64,000 nt of DNA from the NCBI RefSeq assembly GCF_008831285.2, contig NC_045141.1:9782106-9846105 (forward strand), written 5' to 3'. The position numbers and the translations under genes were made by a program. Shown here piece by piece: positions 25,217 through 36,239 of this stretch. This stretch comes from Nymphaea colorata (taxonomy: Eukaryota; Streptophyta; Magnoliopsida; Nymphaeales; Nymphaeaceae). The stretch's first letter is position 1. Each line of letters starts with the position of its first letter. The notes beneath the pieces are model-generated. The model saw only the letters and a list, made by a program, of their open reading frames with translations. It was not told where the DNA came from and did not search any database.

Positions 25217-25864
25217 TAGGGCTGAACACAAGCTCAGCCAGCTCGAGCTCGTCTCGACTGTTATTTTCGCTTGTCTCAAGCTCGACTCAAACTCAAGTTG
25301 ACCTTAAGAATGTTCGCTCCAGCTCAACTCCTGAGCTTGAGCCTTGTCGACTTGTTTAAGCTCATTTAGTTAGAAATACGAAAGGAAAGAGTACGGTGGT
25401 AAAAATGTTTTAATTTCAAAACTTCTAACCAAATAGTGAGTGTATAACTAAGCATAGAATGAAAAAGAATCGAGAGAATGAAATGAGAAAGAGAGAGAGA
25501 GCGGGTGTTGTCAAATAATAATAAATGAGAGAGAGACGTTGTGCAAGTAATGGAGAGAAAAAAAGAAACACAATTAATGAGGAGGGAGAGATGACAAATT
25601 AAATAATAGGGAGAGAAACAAGAGAAAGAAATAGTGAATTAAATGACAAAAGAAATTAATGTTGAAAGAGCAAAAAATGGCGACTGAGCTGATTGACTTC
25701 AATTAAATTCATTTTAACTGAACTCAAATTCGACTCATATAAACAAATGAGGTGAAATATAAACCAGAACTCAACTTATTTACAAGATGAGTCAGCTCGG
25801 ACTCAGGCTCCAGATGAGCTTTACCGAGTAGAGTTCGAGCTACTTGACTAATTATTCAGGCCTA
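25217..25864. mobile_element. 648-bp hAT-like non-autonomous element inside array unit 6
   Basis: It starts tagggctgaacacaag and ends as the inverse of taggcctgaataattag. The subterminal regions are rich in gagctcg and ctcgag words, a style common in plant hAT-type elements. Removing 648 bp brings the unit length to about 834-840 bp, matching neighbouring units, which supports the boundaries. A clean 8-bp target duplication is not obvious. Confidence 0.75.
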
Positions 25865-26299
25865 GGCTGCCCTGTGCCGATGAAGGTAGTACATGACGTC
25901 TTCTTCCTTCCTATGAATGAGGAAGAATGAATTAAAGTCTATAAGATGGGCCAAAGGTTTGGAGGATGAGGATTTGACAATGGCGCTACCGACATCCTCA
26001 AATGAGGAATATGAAGAGATTTAAGTTGTAAATTATGAATCATAGATTTAAGATTGAAAGTGAAAACAAAGTGATTTAAGTTACACTAAGGATTTTCAAA
26101 TGGTAAACTTTGAACGCCATACTTTTTTCTCTCTCGTTACTAATCGCTATCTTGTTGAGGATGCACGATACTTAGGGATGACAACGGATCAGATTCAGAT
26201 TGGATACAGCTTTTATCATATCCGATTTTTCGGATATTCATATATTCGGATTCGGATTAGGATTCGAATTCGGATGAGAAGAAGTTTATACCATATTCG

Positions 26300-26590
26300 A
26301 ATCCGACTTTAAAATCTACATCTGAATCCGATCCGAATCCGATTTTTAGTTATACTTGAATCTGATCTGAATCCGATTTTTAGTTATACTTGAATCCGAT
26401 CCGAATCCGAATTTTAAATTATATCTGAATATGATTCAAATTTTAAGTTATATCCGAATCTGATCCGAATTTTAAGTTATATTCAAATCTGATCTGAATC
26501 CGAATTTTAAGTTATATCCAAATTTGATCTGAATCCGAATTTTAAGTTATATCCAAATCTGATCTGAATCCGAATTTTAAGTTATATGTG
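26300..26590. repeat. short tandem repeats based on atccgaattttaagttat
   Basis: Seven or more degenerate copies of a unit of roughly 33-45 bp built from gatccgaatccgaatttt and taagttatat lie within the left terminal inverted repeat. Related ggattcggatatca words occur in inverse orientation at 28680-28990. Confidence 0.85.
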
Positions 26591-27031
26591 AGTGTCCCCA
26601 CGTTTTGAAGTTGTGACTTATGAATGGTTGGGCAAAAGGTGTAGCCAAATGCACAAATTTAAAGTTATAATATAAGAATAATATAAATTGTATATGAAAG
26701 GTATAATTTGATTAACATGTAATGACTTTTATGAAGTTGCATATAATAATAGTCAAATAATTACCATATTACCATTTAACTTAAAGAATTTAAAACTATA
26801 TCACATAAAACTAATTAATTAATAATTCATATTGTATTTAATTAAACGTTTTTGTGTAAACATTCAAACTATTATAGTTAAGGCATCAACTAAACATTAT
26901 ATCTTAAATAATGTATTTATTTAATTAACATTAATAAAAAAACCTGTATCAAGAAATTTCAATAAAATGAGTATTTTTAAAAATATGAAAATTAATTGCA
27001 AAAAAATATATTTAATATGAAATAGATGTTG

Positions 27032-27306
27032 GTAAGTTTATTTTATATAAAAAAAATTAAAAAATTATGTTTTGGCTTCACTTAAAATTTTAAAACTATA
27101 GTTTGGATCTTGCAACAAAAGAACTCGTAAGTTTATCGTATATAAAAAAATTAAAAAACTATGTTTTGGCTTCACTTAAAATTTTAAAACTATAGTTTGA
27201 CTTTTGCAACAAAAGAACTCGTAAGTTTATCGTATAAAAAAAATTATGTTTTGGCTTCACTTAAAATTTTAAAGAAATGAATTTAAGTGTGTCATCTAAA
27301 AAACTC
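27032..27306. repeat. three tandem units of about 95 bp
   Basis: Units at 27032-27126, 27127-27220 and 27221-27306 each start gtaagttta and contain tatgttttggcttcactt. The first two are nearly identical; the third is shortened and diverges at its end. The gttttggc...aaactatagttt pattern distantly resembles the MITE-like family at 7852 and 20406. Confidence 0.88.
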
Positions 27307-27360
27307 GTAATTCTTTTTTTTTTACTAGTATATTTGACTTTCATACTTTCTTCATAATAA

Positions 27361-28460
27361 TTGTTAAATCAGGTGACCCATATTATTTTTCATTAAAAAG
27401 ACATTATTTAATGATTTTGTATTATTTCATTGAGTTAATTGAAATAATTTGTGTCACATTCATAACAAAAATGTTCAATGATATATCAGATATTTTATTA
27501 GACCTCTTACCTTTATTACAATAGTTTTTTTTACGTAAAATTGTATAATTACTGCAATGATAAATAAAATAGTTTATTAAATCGAACTTTTTGTTGTTTT
27601 TCTACTAAGTTACAGGCTTATGTTTTCAAGTTCGTGAATTATGTGTTATATATAAAATACCTAAGACTTTTGAACGAATTATATGATTATATAAAATAAT
27701 TTATTTGACTGTTTAAATAAGTAAATTAATAATTTGATAGATTTTTTTATGTGTTTAACAGTTTTTTGATATTAAACATATTTATTTGAAACAGTGAAGA
27801 TACTTTCAACTTAAGATGAATATCATAATGCGTTTGGGATTTTTATTTATTATAAAACATATTTTTTATATGATTTCTATATTTTCTCTACAAGTTTTTC
27901 ATATGATTTGTTTTTTCATAAGTTATTCATATGACATTTCATATTTTTTTCATATCAATTGTGCATATTGAACATTGATTTGATTATTTTTAAATAATAA
28001 CATATTTTGATTGAGTAAACTATTATTGGATGATATCACTTATTGAAAATTATTAAATCAAGTGACCTATATTATTTCTCATTTAAGAAAGACATTATTT
28101 AATGTTTTTTTCTAATTTCATTGAGTTAATTAAAAGACTTTTGCTTTATATCTGTCAAAATAGTGTTTCAATGATGTCAAACATTCATTCTTCCACATCC
28201 TCCCTAACTTTTATTCGCTTAGCCCTCTTAGCTTTATTGCAATAAGTGTTCTTTTACATAAATTTGTATTATTTAATCAAATCATATAATTTATTAAATC
28301 AAACAATTTATTGTTTTTCTACTAGTTAAAGGTTTTTGTTTTTAAATTTGTGAATTATGTATTATATATCAAATACCTAAGACTTTTGGACATATTATAT
28401 GATTATACAAAATAATTTACTTAATTAATTAAATAAATAATTTATAATTAGATAAATAAA
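27361..28460. repeat. direct repeat pair of about 0.4 kb within the long-TIR element
   Basis: 27361-27740 and 28051-28460 share collinear blocks: aaatca(g/a)gtgacc, acattatttaatg, tttcattgagttaatt, ttgtttttctacta, gtgaattatgt and tacctaagactttt. They are separated by about 310 bp. The duplication is old; identity looks near 75%. Confidence 0.8.
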
Positions 28461-30623
28461 ACTTTTAAACACTTTAAGTTAAATGGTATATATGGTAACT
28501 ATTTGACTATTATTATATGCAACTTCATGGAAGCCATTACATCTTAAACAGATTATACGTTCATATACAATTCATATTCTTATTCAATCAGAACTTTAAA
28601 TTGGTGCGTTTGGTTAATCCTTTTGCCCAACCCATTTATAGGTCTCAATTTTAAAACGTGGGGACACCAACTCAAGGTTCGGATTTGGATTTCAGCACCT
28701 GCGTTTTGGATATCTACTCACGGTTCGGATTCAGATATCAACTCATGGTTTGGATTTGGATATCAAGCTGTAATTCGGATTCAGATATCAACTCAAGATT
28801 CAGATATACGGTTAAGTGTCCAATCAGATATTTACTTAAAAATGAATCCAAATCCGATCAGATAAGATGGTCTGAATATGATTGGATGTTATTTCTTAAA
28901 TCTGAATCTCATCCGATTTTCTTATTCGGATGTTAAATTGCTTACTATATACCATTTTTTAAAGGCATTTCGAATGGATATTCGATCCGAATTCGATCCA
29001 TTGACATCCCTAGCCATACTTGGCAAGTTTCCCACTAGAAGTCACATTCCTAATTCAATTGAAGTTCTATGCGAGATAGTTATTTTTTATTCTAAATGCA
29101 TAATTTTATTCATCCTTTCTCTCATATCAATCATTTTTGAAAAGTTTTTAAGTGTAAATATTATTTCCTTTTTGAACACCCACTAGTTGAGTTTCCAATC
29201 TCACATTTGATCTGCCTGATGGTTCTCATTCTCCCACATTCTCTTTGTACAAGCCATTAACAATCACGGCAACATTGGCCTCTTGACCTATTTCGCCGGT
29301 TGATCTTCACAACCTTAATGTTCTTATAGATGTTACTATCACCATTATCTACTAGAAACAACAAAACAACATGGACCAATAGTACCAAAAGGATGTGAAG
29401 GAAAAGAAGCCATAGCAATAGAAGAAGGTAAGAAGGAGAAATGACGGTCATGACCTGTACTTTCTAGGGAGCAACAGTAGAGAGTTCCTTGGAGATGCCT
29501 GCTGAAATTGGTGGCTAAACAAGATGGAATAGGCCGATGTTTTTCCAGTGCTTGAAGAAATTGAATCCAAGTGATAATACCAAACAAGCACATCGCCATT
29601 CTAAAGGTCATACATGATGTCTTCTTCCCTTTTATCAATGTGGAAGCATAGAAGTTGGTCTGTAAGAGGGGTGGAGGGGTTGGAGGAAAAAGGTTCGCAA
29701 CGACACTGCCTAGATCACAAAAGAACACTATGATGAGATTTAAGTAACAAATTATTAATCATGGATTTAAGGTTGGAAACAAATCCAAATTGATTTAAGT
29801 TAGACAAGGGTTTTTAAACAGTAAATTTTGGACTCCCACTTTTGTCTCTTGTTCTTGATCATTATCTTAGTGAGGACGCACTATATTTGGAAAGTTTCCC
29901 ACTGAAATTAACCTTCTTAATTCGATTGAAGTTATGTGCAAGATAGTTGTTCTTTCTTCCAAATGCATAATCTCGTTTATCATCTCTTTCATATTGATCG
30001 TTAAAAGGTTTTTAACTATAAAATTGTTGCCTTCTTGAACACCCACCAATTGTGTTTCCAATCTCTCATTTGATCTGCTTCCCACTAGGTAATTGAAATT
30101 TTCCTACCTTCTCTTTGCAAAAGCCATTAACGATCCCAACAATGATGGCCCCCAACCTCTTCCTGTGGTTAATCTTCACAACCTTGTTGTTCTTGCATGT
30201 GCTAGCATCACCATTCTTGACCAGTGGCAGTAAAAGAACATGAATGACGTGAAGGAGAAGAACCAGCAGAGGCAGAAGATGGTGAACAAGAATAACAAGA
30301 AGGAAAAAAGGGCATCTACACCTGCACTTCCTGGAGAGCAGCAACAAAGAGCTCCTGAGATATGGTTGCTAGAGCCTATGGCCGAGCATGGAGGAATAAG
30401 GTCATTGGTGTTCTTGTGCCTGAAGAGGTTGAATTCAAGTGATACCATCCACAACAACTGTCTGGCCATCTGAAAAAGGTTGCACATGACGTCTCCTTAT
30501 CTCTTATGAATGAAGAAGAACAAAAGGAGGTCATAAGATGGGTGGAAGGGTTGGAGTTGGAGGGTTTGGCAAATGGCATTGTCTACACCCTCAAATGGGG
30601 TGTGTATGTCAAAGCATTTCCAC

Positions 30624-33600
30624 TTACGATTGACTTGCTATTAAGGTTAATTTTGACATTTTTTTTGTTAGGCCATTATCTCGTTGTTCTTCTTCATTCA
30701 TGTATGGAGTTTTGATCTTACTTGTCATAATATTTCTCTTACATAATGATAGATTTCATTTTTTTATGAAACAATGGATTGGTTGCGTTGTAAATTGCAA
30801 ACTTTATTGTCATAGAACATGTTCATTGGCTTTGATATTTTGAATTCGAATTCATGAATTTAGCTTTTTTTTCCATATGAGCTTGCTAAAGCAAGATGCC
30901 ATAGCCTAATATGATGTCTCGGCACTTTATTATGCCCCAACCTTTTGCTTATTACTTTTTTAGGCTACCATGTTACCTCCAATAAATACACAATATCCTT
31001 ATGTAGATCTTCTATTGTTGGCATCTCTTGCCTCGTCAGAATTAGTGAATCCCAGAATGCCAATGTTGTTGATATTCTTGTACCATAGACCTTACCTAGG
31101 AGAAGATTTGATATATTTCAAGATGCAATCAACAACATTCATGTGTCATTCTTCTAGACTTTGTGTATACCTACTGACTCTGTTCATGACATAAGTTATA
31201 TCAGGTCTAGTAACTATAAGGTAGATGAGTCTATTGGAATCTCTCTTTATCAACTTCTAGTTCATCTTCACAAGCCCCAAGTTTGCTACTGGAGTCAATT
31301 GGTGTTTCAATAGGTCGCATTAACCTTGCCAGTTTCCTTTTGAATATCTAAGGCATATTTTATCTAGCATAAGAAAATTCAATTGTTCAATTGCCCTATG
31401 TAGATCATGATGTAGTACTTAAGTTGTGAGATATCCTTGTGTAAATATCGCTTCAGACTTCAGTAGCTTCTTGCTTATTTCTTGTTACAACAATATTGTC
31501 CATATAGATGAGCACCACAGTGTAGCTATTTCCTCTTCTTTTGTAAAAAATTGAATTGTCAAAGTGGCATTTGTAAAATCCAACTTCTTCAAGAGCTTGA
31601 TTGAGCTTCAAATACCATACTTGAGGAGATTATTTGAGTCTATAGAGAGCTTTATCAAGTTTGTACACGAGGCGTTTTCCTTCTATAGGATGTCCCAAGG
31701 ACAAGGCCGTATAAATCTCTTCATTTAGCTCTCCTTACAGCAAAACATTTATCACATCTAGTTGATGGAGGACCCAGTTGTGATTGCAAGTAATAGAAAG
31801 GAGGATTCTCATTGTGTTTATTTTGGCTACCAAGCAAAGACTTCTTCATAATCAAGTCTATTTGTCTACATAAATCCTTTTGCCATAAGCCTAGCCTTGT
31901 ATCTCTCTAAAGTTCTGTTACTCTTATATTTCACCTTGTAATGCCTTCTACAACCAACTATATTGATGTTTTCAAGAGTTCTAACAAGACCCCAAATCTG
32001 ATTTTTATTAAATGTATTGAGTTCTTTGTTCACTGCTTTTCTCTAGTTGTGATATTTTATGACCTCTTGATAGGATTTTGGCTCATAAATATCATTATTT
32101 TTTATGAACATAGTTTGCCTACTTGGAATTTGATAATAACTAATGTAGTTATTGACTGGGTACGAGGGTGTAGAGTACACCTCATAGTTGGCAAGATGGC
32201 TTGGGGGATGCATAGCTCTCTTAGAATGCCTAAGAGGCTCAATTCGGTTTTTTCTCATCTTTTCATACACATGAAGTTGGTTGTATTCAACTCCCCTGAA
32301 TCATGTCATACATTGTATTGGAGAAGTATGGTTTGTTTCGTTAAAATGAACATCACAAGACACAAAGGTTTTCCTAGTGATAGGATCAAAGCATGTGTAG
32401 CCTTCGCTACTAGATCCATACCCAATGAACACACTTTTAATAGATCTGGAACTCAATTTGTCTCTTCTAAATTAAAAAATCTAAACATAGGAAATGCAAT
32501 TGAATGTATGAAGACGATTAAGCTTTGGCTTAGAACTAGAAAGAATCTCAATTGGACTCTTAAATTTTAAACACTTACTAAGAACTCTATTAATCACATA
32601 ACATGCAGATGCAATGGCAAATTTCCATGAAACAATCATTTGAAAGAAAATTATGGGTGACTTCAAGCAAATGATCAATTTTTCCCTCAGATACACCATT
32701 CTGCTGAGGTGTATCAACGCACGAGGTTAGATGGTCAATACCATTTTCCCTAAGAAAAATTTCAAAATCATGATTTTCATATTATGTACCATTATTTGAT
32801 CTCAAAATTTTAAGTTCTGAATTGTATTTAACTTCAATAATTTTGTAAGAGGTTTTGAAATGTGATAAAACTTTAGTTTCATCTTTCAAAAAATAAATCC
32901 ATGTAGCTCATGAATGATCATAAATATGCATAAGATAATAATTGTACCCATCAATATAATTGACAGGAGTAAGACCCCATCCATCCAAGTGTATAATCTC
33001 AAAAAGTCTCACTAATACCATCATTGAAGGACATTTAGGCTTAGTCATTTTAGCAAAGCAAGAAATATCACAATCCAAATGATCAAAGTAATATCTAGCA
33101 AATAAATAGTTCAAAATGCAAATTGAAGCATTGCCCAGATGTTTGCTCCATAAATCACCAGTGTCTCCACATTGGTTTCAACCATAGCTTGATTTTGTAA
33201 AGATACTGGATATAGTTCATTCACAAACCTTAGTCCTCAAGTCCAGAAATATAACCTTTTTAGCACAGAAAATTACTCTATATTTAAGTTTGTTAGTGAT
33301 CTTGGCAACTGAAAGCAAGTTATTGGTTAGATCATGCATAATCAATACATTGCTATTATAGTTCTTATTAAAGAACTTTATGTGACCCTTTCCTTTGACA
33401 GGGACAAGGGACCCATTTGCTTCTTCAATTGGGCTAAATGTGTTGTCACAGGACATAGAGTGGTCAAGGTGGTGAGATGATGTGGCCATGTGATCGGTGG
33501 CACTAGAGTCAACAATCCATTGGTTCCAATGTTAGTGCTAGAAGGAAGAAAGAAAGATACATGTGTTATTCTAAGTGTCACTATCAGTGTTGATACAATA

Positions 33601-34640
33601 TTTGAAGCCCTTTGGATTTGCAGTAACCATTTCAGCAGCTTCTCATGAGTTATAGCACTTTTTGATGATTATGCTTGATTATCTTAGTGTTTTCTCTGTT
33701 TTTCTCGATCTGGTTTTGGACTTGATTACCTTCACATTGGTAGTTAGCTCCCTTCTCAGTTGACCAACAAGAAACCAGCATGACTCTCTACTATGGCCAG
33801 CTTTCTTACAATAAGAATACTTCACCCTTTTAGCATCATCTCGTTTAAAATCATGGTTTTTTATCTTAAAATTTTCTTGCACACGGTAACCAAAAAGACC
33901 GATTTTTCACTTTTAATCACATAATGTTCAGCCTCATTAAGAGTGTCCATAGCCTTCCTTCTAGATTACTCTCTCGTGAGTAAAGAACAAATGCAATTAA
34001 GAGAAGGGAGCTCATGTGACATCGAAATTTGACTACATAATTGCTCATAGTTGTTCCCTAAACCAGCGAAGATCTAGAAAAGGTGCCTTTGCTCTCTCAT
34101 TTTTTTTTTTTGCTTTTGCAAGATCGGTTGTCAAGGGAGAGTAGATCTCCAGTTCATCCCAAATGACCTTGAGAATACCAAGACTCACTAATAGGTAAAG
34201 GTCTCATTTTAAGCTGCCTTTTTGTTGAGATAATTGATACACACAAGCAGTGTTATACTGCTCACCATAGAGATTCTTTCCAGCAAGTCGTATCTCCTCG
34301 ACAGTTTAAAGGAACTGAAGTCCAGCAGGAATCTCAGCTCCATAGAGTTGATGAGCCAAGATGCCACTGTGTCATTAGTGCAGCCCCACGCCTCAAACTT
34401 AGGATCATTCATTGCAGGCTTTTTTTACAACCATCTATGTATTTTAACTTAAGACTTTTCACTTAGAAAGCACATCACCACCTTGGACCATGGTAAGTAA
34501 TTCAGACTCTTAGGAAGAGTATTGTCAATATTGAAGTTAGAATTACCTTGTGCATGAACGACGATTTTGTGGGTAGACCCATCACTGGTTTCAATGATGT
34601 TCTTATCTCCACCTTCATCCATCCCATCACTTTACTCCAT
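30624..34640 (-). pseudogene. Copia gag-pol pseudogene of the minus-strand element
   Basis: Minus-strand blocks in canonical Copia order. Gag is at 34640-33690 (LPKSLNYLPWSKVV, NDPKFEAWGCTNDTVASWL). A zinc-knuckle remnant near 33840-33790 (YSYCKKAGHSRESCW) has tyrosine in place of its first cysteine. The protease active site near 33520-33490 reads DSSATDHM. The pre-integrase and integrase region is at 33200-32450 (CFAKMTKPKC, SCVDTPQQNGVSEG). Reverse transcriptase runs from about 32050 (ERYKARLMAKG) to a catalytic loop near 31520 that reads YMDNIVVT, with asparagine for the second aspartate. RNase H is at about 31050-30740. The C-terminal tail ends in SKLTLIASQ with a stop at 30624. Many stops and shifts make it non-functional, yet every domain is still traceable. 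Confidence 0.9.
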
Positions 34641-34692
34641 GGTGATCTACCAAAGATGATATCTAGTTCCTGTCTCATAAATCACAATTGAT

Positions 34693-34705
34693 GCTCATGA
34701 TACCA
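34693..34705 (-). promoter_or_regulatory. primer-binding site of the minus-strand Copia
   Basis: On the minus strand tggtatcatgagc directly follows the LTR end, a near match to the initiator Met-tRNA site tggtatcagagc. Confidence 0.85.
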
Positions 34706-34991
34706 TGAAGGAAGATGGAATGACAGAAGTGATAGAGGAGGAAAATTAGACAGTCATGTATGTGGTTCGGCAACAGCACTGCCTACATCCATGAGGGAGG
34801 AGATTATACATTTTCATTAGTATCTCATCATTACATGGCAAGTTTTTATACAAGAGATACCTTGACATGAGCTCCAATGACACACAATGGCTACTTTCCT
34901 CGACGGACTAGTATCTTGGAGGAAATAAATATACTTGCAAAAAAATGACTAAGGAAACAGTCTCCTTCACAAAAATATTCATGCCTTAATA
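34706..34991 (-). repeat. 5' LTR of the minus-strand Copia
   Basis: 286 bp on the minus strand from tattaaggc (expected tg start, here ta, consistent with one C-to-T change) to cttccttca. It contains a tataaaaa TATA-like box near 34849 and the R/U5 motif ggatgtaggcagtgctg then gccgaacc. Its last 95 bp match the remnant at 19912-20007. Confidence 0.8.
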
Positions 34992-35268
34992 GCTTTAAAC
35001 TTAAAGAGTTGATGCAGTTACATTATGACAATCAAGCTGCTCTTCACATCACGTCAAACCCAATCTTTCGTGACTTGATCAAACACATTGAGCTGGATTG
35101 TCATCTAGTCGAGGAAGATACAGGCCTGGATCATTAAGACTGCATATATCCCTACCAAGACGCAAATTGCTAATGTATTTACAAAAGCATTTGGGGAGAG
35201 ACCAGCTCAAATGTTTAGTATCCAAGTTGGGTGTTATGGGTCTCCACATGCATCAACATGAGGGGGAG
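34992..35268 (+). pseudogene. old Copia pol (plus strand), right half
   Basis: This continues the RNase H interrupted at 19911: after the target duplication the frame reads [20 protein letters not shown] then [18 protein letters not shown], and traces of IPTKTQIANVFTKAFGERPA. It ends at gagggggag (35260-35268), the polypurine tract. Stops and a shift near 35125 show decay. Pairing with the left half is based on in-frame continuity. Confidence 0.85.
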
Positions 35269-35520
35269 TGTTAGGCGAATATCAAGGAAAATATTGTGGA
35301 TGTCCCACCTTAATTTGGATCGATCCTTGTAATGTACATTCCTTTTTAGAGGATTAGAACCTTTAATTTCATTTGCACCTTCAAAACAGAACATGTGCCA
35401 CATTGAGAAACGTCCTAATTGTATCTTGGCTTTTGCTCAGGGGAATTGTTCCTTTGTCTGATAAAAGGCAAAACACATGAAACAGACACAAATACAACTG
35501 TAATTAGGTTTCCCTTGACG
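35269..35520 (+). repeat. 3' LTR of the old plus-strand Copia (right end uncertain)
   Basis: It starts tgttaggcgaatatc directly after the polypurine tract, as Copia LTRs do. The right boundary could not be fixed because no second LTR is visible in the window; 35520 is a working estimate. Confidence 0.6.
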
Positions 35521-36239
35521 ACAAGAATGTTTTGATCTTAGACTAATTTTTTCCCACATATGTTTATGTTAGAGTGCTTAGTGATCATTGAAAGAAGAAC
35601 ATTTTTTGCAGTTTTTTTTGTAAATCAGAACAGTTCAATCTGTTCCATGTACAAATTGTGATTTATGCAACAAATGGGTCCGAGTCTAGTAAGATGTCAT
35701 TGCAGGCCAAGGGTCAGATCAGTTCAACCTGTTCCATGTACAAACTGCGCATCAAATTTTCAAGCCTATGGGCATCACCGAACTTTGTTCACACTCCTAC
35801 ATTCTTCCCGTCTCTTAATTCCTAACTTTCTATGCTAGTAGTTGACAATCGCAAGTTATTGGGAATTGCATGAGAACTTCCCATGTTGTTCCAGCTCAAA
35901 TCCTAAACTACATGGTCAGCTTCTTTATAGTTCATTTCATTATCTCTGTTGCATATATATGCAGCTCATAGTCAGCCATGTCTAGCCAGTTTCGCGACTG
36001 TGACTAGCATTAGCTAGCTTTTGTTAAGACTTTTTTTTGGGGGCAGAAGAACAGATTTTCTTGCCAATTTTTTGTTGATAAAGACGGTTGAATGGGGCCT
36101 GATCGGCCAAAGGATATGTTGCATCGTGCTGCACTAACAAACTGATGCCTTTTGCTTTTCGTTCAAGAATTTGTTTTATTTATTCGAATAAGTTTGTACT
36201 TTTTAATGTTTGGAAATTAGTAAAATAGATAAAGGCCCC
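35521..36239. other. intergenic, 3' side of the gene candidate
   Basis: No gene. A short direct repeat (agttca(a)tctgttccatgtacaa and a close variant) occurs at 35632 and 35721, 89 bp apart. Confidence 0.45.

Larger units (their letters stand above)
26173..29012. mobile_element. 2.84-kb long-TIR hAT-like element inside array unit 7
   Basis: Termini are tagggatgacaacggatc and the inverse of tagggatgtcaatggatc. Flanks are acgatact (26165-26172) and gccatact (29013-29020), 6 of 8 matching. The interrupted phrase is the array's own ccatacttggcaa. Terminal inverted repeats extend inward for about 500-600 bp: blocks such as gtccccacgtttt, gttgggcaaaag and gttgcatataataatagtcaaata occur inverted near 26590-26770 and 28490-28670. 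No transposase is visible; the interior is very AT-rich. Confidence 0.88.
19973..30600 (-). repeat. tandem array of eight 0.83-0.90-kb units
   Basis: The motif ggtttggcaatggcactgcc plus acatccacaaagg (variants) recurs at about 19981, 21053, 21951, 22783, 23683, 24501, 25981, 29702 and 30573, which delimits eight units. An independent phrase, ccatacttggcaa (variants), recurs at 20168, 21241, 22120, 22959, 23841, 24680, 26168/29016 (split) and 29883. A third, gaggaaggtcatacatgatg (variants), also occurs once per unit. After subtracting three insertions the periods fall into two classes, near 835 and near 885 bp. Within units, runs of cttcttcttcacc type on the minus strand and a conserved minus-strand open frame are visible. 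Units look roughly 75-85% identical by eye. The array starts about 25-50 bp after the minus-strand pol stop and ends in the LTR remnant. Confidence 0.95.
19912..34991 (-). mobile_element. 15.1-kb minus-strand Copia carrying a tandem array at its 3' side
   Basis: Boundaries come from the 5-bp target duplication, from the resumption of the host Copia frame on both sides, and from LTR termini. In minus-strand order it holds a 5' LTR (34991-34706), primer-binding site, gag, protease, integrase, reverse transcriptase and RNase H (ending at 30624). An eight-unit tandem array follows, then a short remnant of LTR R/U5 at 20007-19912. Without the array's three nested insertions the element would be about 11.4 kb, still very long for Copia because of the array. 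Confidence 0.85.

Noticed and set aside
19973-30600. Possible gene cluster or CRISPR-like repeat-spacer array
   Set aside because: The whole 0.85-kb unit is repeated with no unique spacers between short repeats, the setting is a plant genome, and the units lie within a retrotransposon.
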